Source: Pantoea vagans
GTDB taxonomy: Bacteria > Pseudomonadota > Gammaproteobacteria > Enterobacterales > Enterobacteriaceae
Assembly: GCF_004792415.1 (NCBI RefSeq)
Contig: NZ_CP038853.1
Coordinates: forward strand, 1,364,001 to 1,428,000
Direction: 5' to 3'
DNA: 64,000 nt
The position numbers and the translations under genes are program-made. The number at the start of each line of letters is the position of its first letter. Within the stretch, counting starts at the first letter, position 1. The notes under the pieces are model-generated. The model saw nothing but the letters and a program-made list of their open reading frames with translations. It did not search any database and was not told the origin of the DNA. Shown here one piece after another: positions 56,113-64,000 of this stretch.

Positions 56113-58329
56113 ATGAAAAGAAGAGAAGTTTTACAGACCGCCGCCTCCGCTCTGGTGGGGGCTCTCTCCGTGAGCACCTTTTCCAGCTACGCTGCAAAAA
56201 GTAACGGCATTGCCCTGAAGCCGGTTGATGCGGCGGCTATCCCTAAAGGCGACGTGCCTATCCTGACGCCTGAGAATGTTTACGCCATGCCGCCGCAGTT
56301 CTGGCAGGGCTTTGAGGGCAAACTCTGGATTGGTAAAGCGGGTGCGGATGCCAGCAAACCGGGTAACCAGATCCCGGTCTTCCTGCGTGATGCCAGCGGT
56401 AAAGTGTCTGAGATTGCCCAGCCTATCACGCTGAACAAGGGCAACTTTGCCCAGTTTATTCAGGACAACGCTGCACTGATTGCCGATCCTTCGCATTCGA
56501 TGACGGTCGAGGACAATAACGGTCAGACGCTGTTTAACATCGCCGATGTCAGCCGTCCGGGCGCCGCCGATTTCAGTCAGCGTCTGGCGCAGCCGGCGGG
56601 TTATCAGCTGATTGGTGAGATCCCGTCCGTGGCGGAGTTACGTAAAACCCGACCGCTGTTTGAAGGGGCCAAGGTTAAGCTGAAAAGCTGGCATGAAGGA
56701 CGGGAAGTGGGTGGCGGCGAGTTTGTCGGCAGCTTCCAGACCGTTCCGAATGATGGCGGCGTAAATTTTGCCGGTGAGGGCTTCTCCTGGCGTCGCGTAG
56801 TCGATGATTTTAACCGCCTGACACTGTTTGATTTCGGTGCGATTGCCGATGGTCAGACCGATACGGCGCCCGCCATTATGGCGATGTTCAACTGGTCGCA
56901 GCAGGCTAACCAGCAGATCTGCGTCCAGTTCCCGGCCGGTACCTTTATGGTTTCCGCCTGTAACCTGGGCGACAAGTATCTCAACTTCTTCCGCATGTCC
57001 GGTGCGATGGTGAACTTCGGCTACTTCCCGGCGACCACGATTGTCTCGGATGGTAAGTCAGAGTTCGTCTTCCAGATGAACGCCCGTCGTGTTGAGCTTT
57101 CCAACCTGAATTTCAACGGCAACAGTGATAAAAGTCCGAACCAGCAGGGCTTTTTCCATAACATCTGTCCTGGCGGACAATATTTCCGTGGTGCCTGCCT
57201 GCGCTTTAACGCCGTTGGCGGCACGGCCATCAGCCTGCAGGATACCCTCGATTGTAAAATCGACCAGTGGTACGCCTCACGCTGCAGCGGCGATGTGATC
57301 AAATCGGGCTGGTCAGGTCAGAAGCAGGGCAAATGGGACCACAGTACCGCGATTGAGCTGTCAAACTTCAATGCGCAGTACTGCCGTGGCGGCAAAGTGC
57401 TTAACCTGCCGCGCTGCGGCCAGTCGATTATCCATAATGGCTGGATTGAACACTGTGACAACCCTGGCGACCTCTCTAACGGTCAGTGGATCGTTGATGC
57501 GCTGAGCCTGGAGGATTGTAAGAATCCGCTGATCGCGCACAACACCCGTCTGAATATGCGTCAGACCAGCCTGCAGTCGGGCAGCTGGATCGACAACTCC
57601 ATGCAGGGCGACCGTCTGCTCAGCATCTGGGAGATGGGATCGACCCGCGTCGAGTCCTATGGTGTCGCGCTGGATGGCAGCCTGAAGTACAACTACATCA
57701 CCTCACGCTGGCGCTTAGAGAACAATACGAACCAGGAGACCTGGTTTGATCTCGGCAGCCTCTACTCACCGACGGTGGGTGATTCGTGGGAGATCGAAAT
57801 TTTTGGTCAGTCGCAGTTCAGTAACGGCAGTGGCGATAAGCCGCTGATGAACCTGATTGGTGACAAGACCACCGGTGGTCGCGCAGTGATCCACGTGCAG
57901 CGTAAGAAAGACCTGTCGGAAGCGAGCTGGTCGGCCGAAGGCAGCAGCCCGATTGTGGATGTGCGCTATGTGGCAGAGCATGACACCGATGTCCGTATCT
58001 TCGTCAAACTGGCGGGCTGGACGCCGTCGGCTGCCGTGCTGGTAAAAACCACCGGTAAAGATCGCTTTGTGACCGGTCGCTGTGCGCGGGTCAACGCGAA
58101 GATGGAGAAGGGCAATCCGCCATCGGGCGACGCGACCAAACGCGCGCCGCAGCGTTTCAGCCTGCATAACGGCAAAGCGGGCGTGGGGGCCAACGAGCAG
58201 GGCGATCTGCTGATGGCTTCCCGTCCGCTCTCCGCCGATCAGGTCGATACCAGTAAGCCGGAAGGCTTTGTTTCCGTGGTGATCAACGGTAAACAGGTTG
58301 CGCTGCCTTACTTCGCGATTAAGTCTTAA
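56113..58329 (+). CDS. wceF: Tailspike-like EPS-modifying protein WceF/AmsF
   Basis: A 738-residue protein with a twin-arginine-like signal (MKRREVLQTAASALVGALSV), cleaved near SSYA. A parallel beta-helix follows, starting at the pectate-lyase-type LFDFGAIADGQTDTAPAIMA (about residues 236-255), with a long rung region to ~600 and a C-terminal domain. In P. stewartii WceF is reported to be a tailspike-fold glycan-cleaving enzyme that alters the EPS film. Acidic residues in the rungs that could be catalytic are present but cannot be singled out. Located between glycosyltransferases and wceJ, as in ams/wce. Confidence 0.87.
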   Translation: MKRREVLQTAASALVGALSVSTFSSYAAKSNGIALKPVDAAAIPKGDVPILTPENVYAMPPQFWQGFEGKLWIGKAGADASKPGNQIPVFLRDASGKVSEIAQPITLNKGNFAQFIQDNAALIADPSHSMTVEDNNGQTLFNIADVSRPGAADFSQRLAQPAGYQLIGEIPSVAELRKTRPLFEGAKVKLKSWHEGREVGGGEFVGSFQTVPNDGGVNFAGEGFSWRRVVDDFNRLTLFDFGAIADGQTDTAPAIMAMFNWSQQANQQICVQFPAGTFMVSACNLGDKYLNFFRMSGAMVNFGYFPATTIVSDGKSEFVFQMNARRVELSNLNFNGNSDKSPNQQGFFHNICPGGQYFRGACLRFNAVGGTAISLQDTLDCKIDQWYASRCSGDVIKSGWSGQKQGKWDHSTAIELSNFNAQYCRGGKVLNLPRCGQSIIHNGWIEHCDNPGDLSNGQWIVDALSLEDCKNPLIAHNTRLNMRQTSLQSGSWIDNSMQGDRLLSIWEMGSTRVESYGVALDGSLKYNYITSRWRLENNTNQETWFDLGSLYSPTVGDSWEIEIFGQSQFSNGSGDKPLMNLIGDKTTGGRAVIHVQRKKDLSEASWSAEGSSPIVDVRYVAEHDTDVRIFVKLAGWTPSAAVLVKTTGKDRFVTGRCARVNAKMEKGNPPSGDATKRAPQRFSLHNGKAGVGANEQGDLLMASRPLSADQVDTSKPEGFVSVVINGKQVALPYFAIKS

Positions 58330-58488
58330 CCCCTTGTTTCAGGGCCGCCACGATGGAGGCGGTCGGTTTAACAGGAGCAGTACCTTTGGGTGCGTTATCC
58401 CGTAAAGCATTACTTTAAACAGAGTTCATTTTGCCCATTTCGGATCTGGGCGGCTTACAGAATTAAAAAAAATTCATTCGGAGTTGTT

Positions 58489-59751
58489 ATGAAAATTTTA
58501 TTGGTGGGTAACCATACGTGTGGGAATCGCGGGGATGGCGCGATTCTTCGTGGACTGATCGATTCGATGAAGTCTGCACGCAGTGATTTAGACATTGATG
58601 TTATTAGCCGTTATCCAACCAGCTCCGGTTATCTGCTCCAGCAGGATATTCAGCAGGATGCGCTGTATCTGCACAACAGCAAATCTGGTAAAGGTCTGGT
58701 CGGTTCGTTTAAGCGTAAAGTGGCGAACCGTCTGATGCCCGATATCATGATGGCGCATCTGGGCAAGGGCGGGATCTTTAAGTCATTCTCTGTGCCGCCG
58801 CACCTGAAGGCCTTTACCGAAAGCCTGGCAAAATATGATGCGATTATTCAGGTTGGCGGATCCTTCTTCGTCGATCTCTATGGCGTGACCCAGTTTGACC
58901 ATGCGCTCTGTGCGCTGATGGCGAAAAAGCCAATCTACCTGATTGGCCATTCAGTGGGACCTTTCCAGAACCCGCGCGTCAATGCGCTGGCGAACTTTGT
59001 CTTTGATCGGGTCGACAGCCTGGTACTGCGTGAGTCGGTCAGCCTTGACCTGATGAAGCGCGATGGCGTGACCAGCTCTAAAGTTGCCTCTGGCGTGGAT
59101 ACTGCATTCCTGGTGCGTGCGCGTGAAGTGGAGAACCCGAGCCACAACCTGCTCTACTGGCAGGGCATTATCGCTGGCCGTAAAACCATCGCGATCACCG
59201 TGCGTGAACTGGCACCATTTGATAAACGTCTGGGCGTGACGCAGAAAGAGTATGAAGCAGCCTTTGGCCGGGTAATCAATGCGATGATTGCCGAAGGCTA
59301 TCAGGTTGTCGCGTTCTCCACCTGTACCGGCATCGACAGCTACGCCAAAGATGACCGCATGGTGGCACTGACACTGCGTGACCACGTGGCGCAGCCTGAA
59401 CATTACCATGTCATCATGGACGAGTTTAACGACCTGGAGCTGGGCATCCTGCTGAGTCACTGCCATCTGACCATCGGTACCCGCCTGCACTCGGCGATTA
59501 TCTCCATGAACTTTGGCACCCCGGCTGTGGCGATCAACTATGAGCACAAGTCGATGGGTGTAATGAACCAGCTTGGTCTGCCGCAGATGGCAACCGATGT
59601 GAAAAGCCTGATGGACGGCTCGCTGATCGACAAGGTGAAAACCGTTCTTGCCGACTACGACAACATCAAGCTTAAGGTCGACACGGCCGTTGCGAATGAA
59701 AGGGAAATTGGCAACCGGATCACTGAAGAGATTCTCAAAGTATTAGGGTAA
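58489..59751 (+). CDS. wceJ: Polysaccharide pyruvyltransferase (AmsJ/WceJ)
   Basis: A 420-residue CsaB/WcaK-type enzyme that adds a pyruvate ketal from phosphoenolpyruvate to a sugar of the EPS. MKILLVGNHTCGNRGDGAIL opens the fold; a longer frame starting at 58390 has no family similarity, while the ATG at 58489 has GGAG eight bases ahead. QVGGSFFVDLYG, LIGHSVGPFQNP and the late CHLTIGTRLHSAIISMNFG are family marks. Amylovoran is pyruvylated; whether this strain's EPS is, is inferred. Confidence 0.88.
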   Translation: MKILLVGNHTCGNRGDGAILRGLIDSMKSARSDLDIDVISRYPTSSGYLLQQDIQQDALYLHNSKSGKGLVGSFKRKVANRLMPDIMMAHLGKGGIFKSFSVPPHLKAFTESLAKYDAIIQVGGSFFVDLYGVTQFDHALCALMAKKPIYLIGHSVGPFQNPRVNALANFVFDRVDSLVLRESVSLDLMKRDGVTSSKVASGVDTAFLVRAREVENPSHNLLYWQGIIAGRKTIAITVRELAPFDKRLGVTQKEYEAAFGRVINAMIAEGYQVVAFSTCTGIDSYAKDDRMVALTLRDHVAQPEHYHVIMDEFNDLELGILLSHCHLTIGTRLHSAIISMNFGTPAVAINYEHKSMGVMNQLGLPQMATDVKSLMDGSLIDKVKTVLADYDNIKLKVDTAVANEREIGNRITEEILKVLG

Positions 59752-59755
59752 TGTG

Positions 59756-60979
59756 ATGAAACTGACTTTTTTCACCATGCGTTTCCCGGTTGCCTCTGAG
59801 ACATTCGTACTAAATCAGGTGACCCATTTTATTGATGCCGGTTACGAGGTGGAGATTATTTCAGTCTTTCCCGGCGATTTAGTGAACCGGCATGCGGCGT
59901 TTGATGAGTATGGTCTGGCGGCGAAGACCCACTATCTGCTGCCGGAAGAGAAAGTCTCAATTGTCGATAAGCTCAACCAGCGTATCAAACTGGTGCTGCC
60001 AAAAGTGACGAAGCCGTCGCTGCTGCGTTCGCTGAATGTGCGCCGTTATGGCGCGCAGTCCAGCAAACTGCTGCTGCCGTCGATTGTGGCGAATGCTAAG
60101 CAGACCTTTACCGCAGATGTGTTTCTGGTGCATTTCGGCTATGCCGGTGCACTGGCAAACAAGCTGCGTGAACTGGGTGTGCTTAAGGGTAAACAGGCGA
60201 CCGTGTTTCATGGCGCTGATATTTCCCGTCGTCACATTCTGGAAGAGCACAAACTCGACTACGTGAATCTGTTCCGCCAGAGTGAGCTGATGCTGCCTAT
60301 CAGCCATCTGTGGGAGAACAAGCTGATTGAGATGGGCTGCCCGCCGGAGAAAATTCACGTGACGCGTATGGGCATTGAGCCGGAGAAGTTTAACTTCCAG
60401 CCGCGCCAGGCGTTCCATACGCCGCTGCGTATCGTTTCAGTGGCGCGTCTGACTGAGAAAAAAGGCCTGGATGTGGCGGTGAAAGCCAGCGCCATCCTGA
60501 AGCAGCGTGGCGGTCAGTTTCAGTACACCATTATCGGCAACGGCGATCAGGATGAGATGATGCGTGATTTCATTGCCCGCGAGGGGATGGAAGATTGTGT
60601 CAGCATGCCGGGCTTTAAGCCGCAGGAGGAGATTCGTCGTGCGCTGAGCGAGGCTGACATCTTCCTGCTGCCGTCCAAAACCGCCGCAGATGGCGATATG
60701 GAAGGGATCCCGGTCGCCCTGATGGAGGCGATGGCGGTCGGCTTGCCGGTGGTCTCTACCTTCCACAGCGGCATTCCGGAGCTGATTGAGAACAACGTGT
60801 CTGGCTGGCTGGTGGAAGAGGACGACCCCGAGGCGCTGGCGGAAACGCTGCTAAAACTGTCTCAGGGTGAAGTGGATGTGGCGCCGGTCGTCGCAGCCGC
60901 ACGTCATAAAGTTGAGACTGAATTTAATCAGCATATCGCCTATGGCGAACTGGCACAGATTCTGGAGCGACTGGTGTGA
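59756..60979 (+). CDS. wceK: Family 4 glycosyltransferase (AmsK/WceK)
   Basis: A 407-residue GT-B enzyme, the same length as AmsK. It starts MKLTFFTMRFPVASETFVLN; a GTG one codon earlier overlaps. The donor half has SVARLTEKKGLDVAVKASAI, YTIIGNGDQDEMM and the FLLPSKTAADGDMEGIPVAL motif with its EX7E acid pair. It follows wceJ by 4 bases and overlaps wzx by 4 (GTGA), indicating coupled translation. Confidence 0.9.
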   Translation: MKLTFFTMRFPVASETFVLNQVTHFIDAGYEVEIISVFPGDLVNRHAAFDEYGLAAKTHYLLPEEKVSIVDKLNQRIKLVLPKVTKPSLLRSLNVRRYGAQSSKLLLPSIVANAKQTFTADVFLVHFGYAGALANKLRELGVLKGKQATVFHGADISRRHILEEHKLDYVNLFRQSELMLPISHLWENKLIEMGCPPEKIHVTRMGIEPEKFNFQPRQAFHTPLRIVSVARLTEKKGLDVAVKASAILKQRGGQFQYTIIGNGDQDEMMRDFIAREGMEDCVSMPGFKPQEEIRRALSEADIFLLPSKTAADGDMEGIPVALMEAMAVGLPVVSTFHSGIPELIENNVSGWLVEEDDPEALAETLLKLSQGEVDVAPVVAAARHKVETEFNQHIAYGELAQILERLV

Positions 60980-62316
60980 GTGGATTTAAGTCACAGGCGA
61001 TTTGGCTGTTTGGCAGCACCTGCTTTTCCGCAGTGCTGCAGGTTGCACAGCTGAGCTTTCTCGCCCGCAAACTGGAAACCCACGAGCTGGGGCTGTTAGC
61101 TATCATCAACGCCATCCTGGCGGTGGCGGGTGTGCTGCAGGATATGGGGATGAGCAGTTATCTGGTGCATCGCCAGAACATTACCCGTCGTGAGCAGAGC
61201 ACCATCTATTGGGTGAACGTCTCTCTCAGCCTGTGTACCGGGTTGATCATGTTGCTGATCGCCTTCCCGGTCTCCTGGTTCTATCACCTGCCGGAGCTGA
61301 CCGGGCTGATCATGCTGACCAGTCTGAACTTCCTGGTGCTGGGTCATCTGTCGCAGTATCAGGCGCACTACATCAAAACCAAGCGGATGGTCTCGCTGGC
61401 GAAGATTGAGATGGGTACCAAGCTGTTTGCCTTCCTCTGTGTGGTCGCGATGCTGGAGTTCACCTCGTTGACGGTGGCCGCGGCGATTCTGGGTCTGTTT
61501 ATCAACGCCTTTACCCGCATCCTCTGCATGATTGCGCTGGGTGAGAAGTCATGGCGTCCGACCTGGGAGTTCGACAAAGCGACCTTCTTCGGCGCAATTC
61601 GCTACGGTAGCTATCAGCTCGGCTCTCAGACCATTAACCAGCTGCGTACCCAGGCCGATGCGCTGGTGGTCGGTAAAGTTATGGGCGCAGAGATGCTGGG
61701 CGTTTACTCACTGGCGAAAGAGCTGGTGCTGCAACCGCTGAAGCTGGTCACGCCGGTGATTAACCGTCTGGCACTGCCGCGCTTTGCTGAGAAACAGCAC
61801 GATGCCGAGCAGCTGAAAAAGCTGTTCCTGAAGGGTACGCTGGGGATCATGCTGTTCAGCAGCGCCATGTATCTGGCTATTGGTATCTTCTCGCCGGTTA
61901 TTGTGCGTGTGCTGTATGGCGCGTCACATGAGCAGGTCTATCACCTGATCCCGCTGATGCTGCTGTTTGGCATGCTGCGGCCGATGGGCGGACTGACCGG
62001 GGCGATTTCGCAGGCCAACGGACGCACTAACGTGGAGTTCTACTGGAACATCGTGGCGAGCATTGTGGTTCTGGCGGTACTGGCGACCACCTTTATCTGG
62101 CCAAACGTGCTCTACGTCGCACTGACGCTCTCTATCTCGCAGATCCTGATCTCGGCACTGGCGCATCCGTTCTTTATCAAGCCGGTGATTGGCATTCGGT
62201 TTATCCCGTATGCCCGGCAGTGGGTGGCAGTATCGGTGGTATTTGTTGGCGTGATGCTGCTGGTAAATCATTTTAATCTGTTTGTGATGCCAGAGTGGTT
62301 TGAAGGCTGGCTCTGA
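60976..62316 (+). CDS. wzx: EPS repeat-unit flippase Wzx (AmsL)
   Basis: A 446-residue polysaccharide transporter with about twelve to fourteen helices. GTG start in the GTGA overlap with wceK. FSAVLQVAQLSFLARKLETH and GVLQDMGMSSYLVHRQNITR are typical of the WzxC/AmsL group, as are YGSYQLGSQTINQLRTQADA and LGVYSLAKELVLQPLKLVTP. It moves lipid-linked repeat units across the inner membrane. Last gene of the operon; terminator follows. Confidence 0.92.
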   Translation: MSGFKSQAIWLFGSTCFSAVLQVAQLSFLARKLETHELGLLAIINAILAVAGVLQDMGMSSYLVHRQNITRREQSTIYWVNVSLSLCTGLIMLLIAFPVSWFYHLPELTGLIMLTSLNFLVLGHLSQYQAHYIKTKRMVSLAKIEMGTKLFAFLCVVAMLEFTSLTVAAAILGLFINAFTRILCMIALGEKSWRPTWEFDKATFFGAIRYGSYQLGSQTINQLRTQADALVVGKVMGAEMLGVYSLAKELVLQPLKLVTPVINRLALPRFAEKQHDAEQLKKLFLKGTLGIMLFSSAMYLAIGIFSPVIVRVLYGASHEQVYHLIPLMLLFGMLRPMGGLTGAISQANGRTNVEFYWNIVASIVVLAVLATTFIWPNVLYVALTLSISQILISALAHPFFIKPVIGIRFIPYARQWVAVSVVFVGVMLLVNHFNLFVMPEWFEGWL

Positions 62317-62332
62317 CTACAAAGCGTTATAT

Positions 62333-62361
62333 AAACGGGCGGCCTCAGGGTCGCCCGTTTT
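62333..62361 (+). terminator. Terminator of the EPS operon
   Basis: AAACGGGCG (62333-62341) pairs with CGCCCGTTT (62352-62360), with inner GCC/GGT pairing and a TTTT tail, 17 bases after the wzx stop. Confidence 0.8.
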
Positions 62362-62526
62362 CATTTATGGCTGGTCTCAGCCATGCAGCGAATAGTGCGC
62401 CGGATCACAGTGGCAATATTCGATTACTGATTGTCTTTGTTCAGTTTATGGTGTCGCTGGCAATGGGCAAAATGCCGAATTTCCAAGTTATGACAGAGAG
62501 TTACTGTCCGCTTTTCAGATAAAGAT

Positions 62527-62532
62527 TATACT
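62527..62532 (+). promoter_or_regulatory. Possible -10 box for galF
   Basis: TATACT (62527-62532) lies 62 bases before the galF ATG. The -35 region (around 62504) is weak. The terminator upstream implies galF needs its own promoter. Confidence 0.4.
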
Positions 62533-62593
62533 TGCTCTTCCGGCCGATCCTGCATAATCGACCCACATCTTCATTTTATTAAACGGAATAAAT

Positions 62594-63496
62594 ATGACCA
62601 AGCTTAAAGCAGTAATCCCGGTTGCGGGCCTCGGTATGCATATGCTCCCTGCGACTAAAGCCATTCCGAAAGAGATGCTGCCTGTCGTCGACAAACCGAT
62701 GATCCAGTACATCATTGACGAGTGTGTTGCCGCAGGTATTAAAGAGATTGTGCTGGTCACGCATGCATCAAAAAATGCCGTTGAAAACCACTTCGACACC
62801 ACCTATGAGCTGGAAGCGCTGCTTGAAGCGCGCGTGAAGCGTCAGCTGCTGAGCGAAGTGCAGTCTATCTGCCCGCCAGGCGTAACCATCATGAACGTGC
62901 GCCAGGCGCAGCCACTGGGCCTGGGTCACTCCATTCTCTGTGCCCGTCCGATGATCGGTGATAACCCGTTCGTGGTGGTGCTGCCGGACGTCCTGCTGGA
63001 TGACTCTACCGCTGACCACATGCGTTATAACCTCGCAGCGATGGTTGCCCGTTTTGAAGAGACCGGCCACAGCCAGGTCCTGGCGCAGCATATGCCAGCG
63101 TCCGATCTCTCTGAGTACTCTGTGATCACCACGGAAGAGCCGATCGATCACCCAGGCGACATCAGCACCATCACCGATTTCGTTGAGAAGCCTGAAGATA
63201 CAGCCGGACTGAGCTCTGACCTGGCTGCGGTAGGCCGCTATGTCCTTTCTGCTGATATCTGGGCAGAACTGGAGCGCACTGAGCCAGGCGCGTGGGGCCG
63301 TATCCAGCTGACCGATGCGATCGCCAGCCTGAGCAAGCACAAAACGGTTGATGTCTCTCTGCTGACTGGTCACAGTTTCGACTGCGGTCGTAAACTGGGT
63401 TACATGCAGGCGTTCGTCTCTTACGGACTGCGCAACAACGCGCAGGGTCGCGATTTCCGCGAAGCTATCCAGACGATTCTCGCAAAACAAAAGTAA
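62594..63496 (+). CDS. galF: UTP-glucose-1-phosphate uridylyltransferase GalF
   Basis: A 300-residue nucleotidyltransferase of the GalU/GalF group supplying UDP-glucose. [20 protein letters not shown] is the nucleotide motif; the GxGxR-like loop reads GLGMH where GalU has GLGTR, a change that marks Gal[21 protein letters not shown] and VLPDVLLDD are the remaining marks. Follows the EPS operon as in P. stewartii and E. amylovora. GalF often has weak activity and may modulate GalU. Confidence 0.95.
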   Translation: MTKLKAVIPVAGLGMHMLPATKAIPKEMLPVVDKPMIQYIIDECVAAGIKEIVLVTHASKNAVENHFDTTYELEALLEARVKRQLLSEVQSICPPGVTIMNVRQAQPLGLGHSILCARPMIGDNPFVVVLPDVLLDDSTADHMRYNLAAMVARFEETGHSQVLAQHMPASDLSEYSVITTEEPIDHPGDISTITDFVEKPEDTAGLSSDLAAVGRYVLSADIWAELERTEPGAWGRIQLTDAIASLSKHKTVDVSLLTGHSFDCGRKLGYMQAFVSYGLRNNAQGRDFREAIQTILAKQK

Positions 63497-63538
63497 TTAA
63501 ATCGCCGCGTCCTGCGCGGCAGATTGAAAGGAGCTCAC

Positions 63539-64000
63539 ATGGCAATTTTAGTAACGGGCGGAGCAGGCTATATCGGCTCCCATACGGTACTGGCGCTGTT
63601 GCAGCGCGGTGATGATGTTGTGGTTCTGGATAACCTCTGCAACGCCTCACGCGAAGCGATTAACCGCGTTGAGAAACTGGCGGGTAAAAAAGCGACCTTC
63701 GTTGAAGGCGATATCCGTGACCGTGCCTGTCTGCGTGACCTGTTCGCATCCAACAGCATTTCAGCGGTGATCCACTTTGCAGCGCTTAAAGCGGTGGGTG
63801 AGTCGACCCGCATGCCGCTGGAGTACTACGAGAACAACGTCGCAGGCACCGTGGTGCTGCTGGAAGAGATGCGTAATGCCGGCGTCTGGAACTTTATCTT
63901 CAGCTCATCAGCGACTGTCTATGGCGCAGATGCACCGGTTCCTTACGTTGAGACTACGCCAATCGGCGGCACCACCAGTCCGTACGGTACCTCAAAGCTG
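63539..64000 (+). CDS. galE: UDP-glucose 4-epimerase, 5' part (cut by window edge)
   Basis: SDR-family epimerase producing UDP-galactose for the EPS. The visible 154 residues contain the Rossmann GGAGYIGSHT, LDNLCNASREAINR, GDIRDRACL, HFAALKAVGES and SSSATVYG with the catalytic Ser region; the Tyr motif would follow SPYGTSKL at the edge. ATG follows AAGGAG. It is 42 bases after galF and in the same direction. The enzyme fits a galactose-rich EPS. Confidence 0.96.
   Translation, partial: MAILVTGGAGYIGSHTVLALLQRGDDVVVLDNLCNASREAINRVEKLAGKKATFVEGDIRDRACLRDLFASNSISAVIHFAALKAVGESTRMPLEYYENNVAGTVVLLEEMRNAGVWNFIFSSSATVYGADAPVPYVETTPIGGTTSPYGTSKL

Noticed and set aside
1..64000. CRISPR arrays, tRNA/rRNA genes, complete insertion sequences, prophage structural genes
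   Set aside because: Scanned by eye on both strands; no regularly spaced repeats, cloverleaf sequences, intact transposase or phage module seen. Only an integrase remnant and palindromic repeats were found.

Overview
The window is a chromosomal segment of an Erwiniaceae bacterium, most likely Pantoea. The evidence is an enterobacterial gene order (metG-mrp, thiMD, yegS, yegQ-cyaR, mdtABCD-baeSR, yegD, dgcE, udk-dcd-asmA, yegH) followed by a stewartan/amylovoran-type exopolysaccharide (EPS) operon in the position where E. coli carries colanic acid genes. The genus is inferred from gene content and protein similarity recalled from memory; no search was run.

Layout. 1-5.8 kb: the 5' part of metG, apbC/mrp, a GNAT acetyltransferase, the peroxidase operon ahpCF with an OxyR-like site, and an AEC-family transporter. 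5.9-9.85 kb: an AT-richer accessory patch with a small CxxC protein, a frameshifted tyrosine-integrase remnant, an orphan type VI secretion (T6SS)-type module (PAAR protein, PAAR effector with a glycine-rich membrane-active C-terminus, small membrane protein as putative immunity), and an unidentified decayed reading frame. 9.87-11.6 kb: a TPP riboswitch controlling thiM-thiD. 11.6-17.5 kb: a sugar-acid catabolic cluster (rspR, ydfI-like reductase, MFS transporter, rspB, rspA). 17.5-20.8 kb: dispersed palindromes, yegS, the small RNA CyaR and yegQ/trhP. 20.8-31.8 kb: the MdtABC(D) multidrug efflux operon with its BaeSR two-component system. 32-45.4 kb: aldo/keto reductase, OprB-type porin, yegD, dgcE, a PAP2 phosphatase, udk, dcd, asmA, yegH.

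45.4-62.6 kb: the EPS operon. A 791-base leader carries a JUMPStart/ops element (RfaH recruitment), preceded by two overlapping micro-ORFs, the second ending on the TAG inside ops. Then come the initiating phosphotransferase (wceG1/amsG), wza-wzb-wzc export and control genes, a terminator-like attenuator, the polymerase candidate, glycosyltransferases, the tailspike-like WceF, a pyruvyltransferase, a further glycosyltransferase and the Wzx flippase, closed by a terminator. galF and the 5' part of galE follow and supply UDP-glucose and UDP-galactose.

The least routine items are the orphan PAAR effector/immunity module, the micro-ORF arrangement in the EPS leader, the post-wzc attenuator with further intercistronic hairpins, the CyaR homologue with a well-spaced CRP site, and two kinds of long intergenic palindrome. 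No CRISPR array, rRNA or tRNA gene was seen, and no intact insertion sequence.
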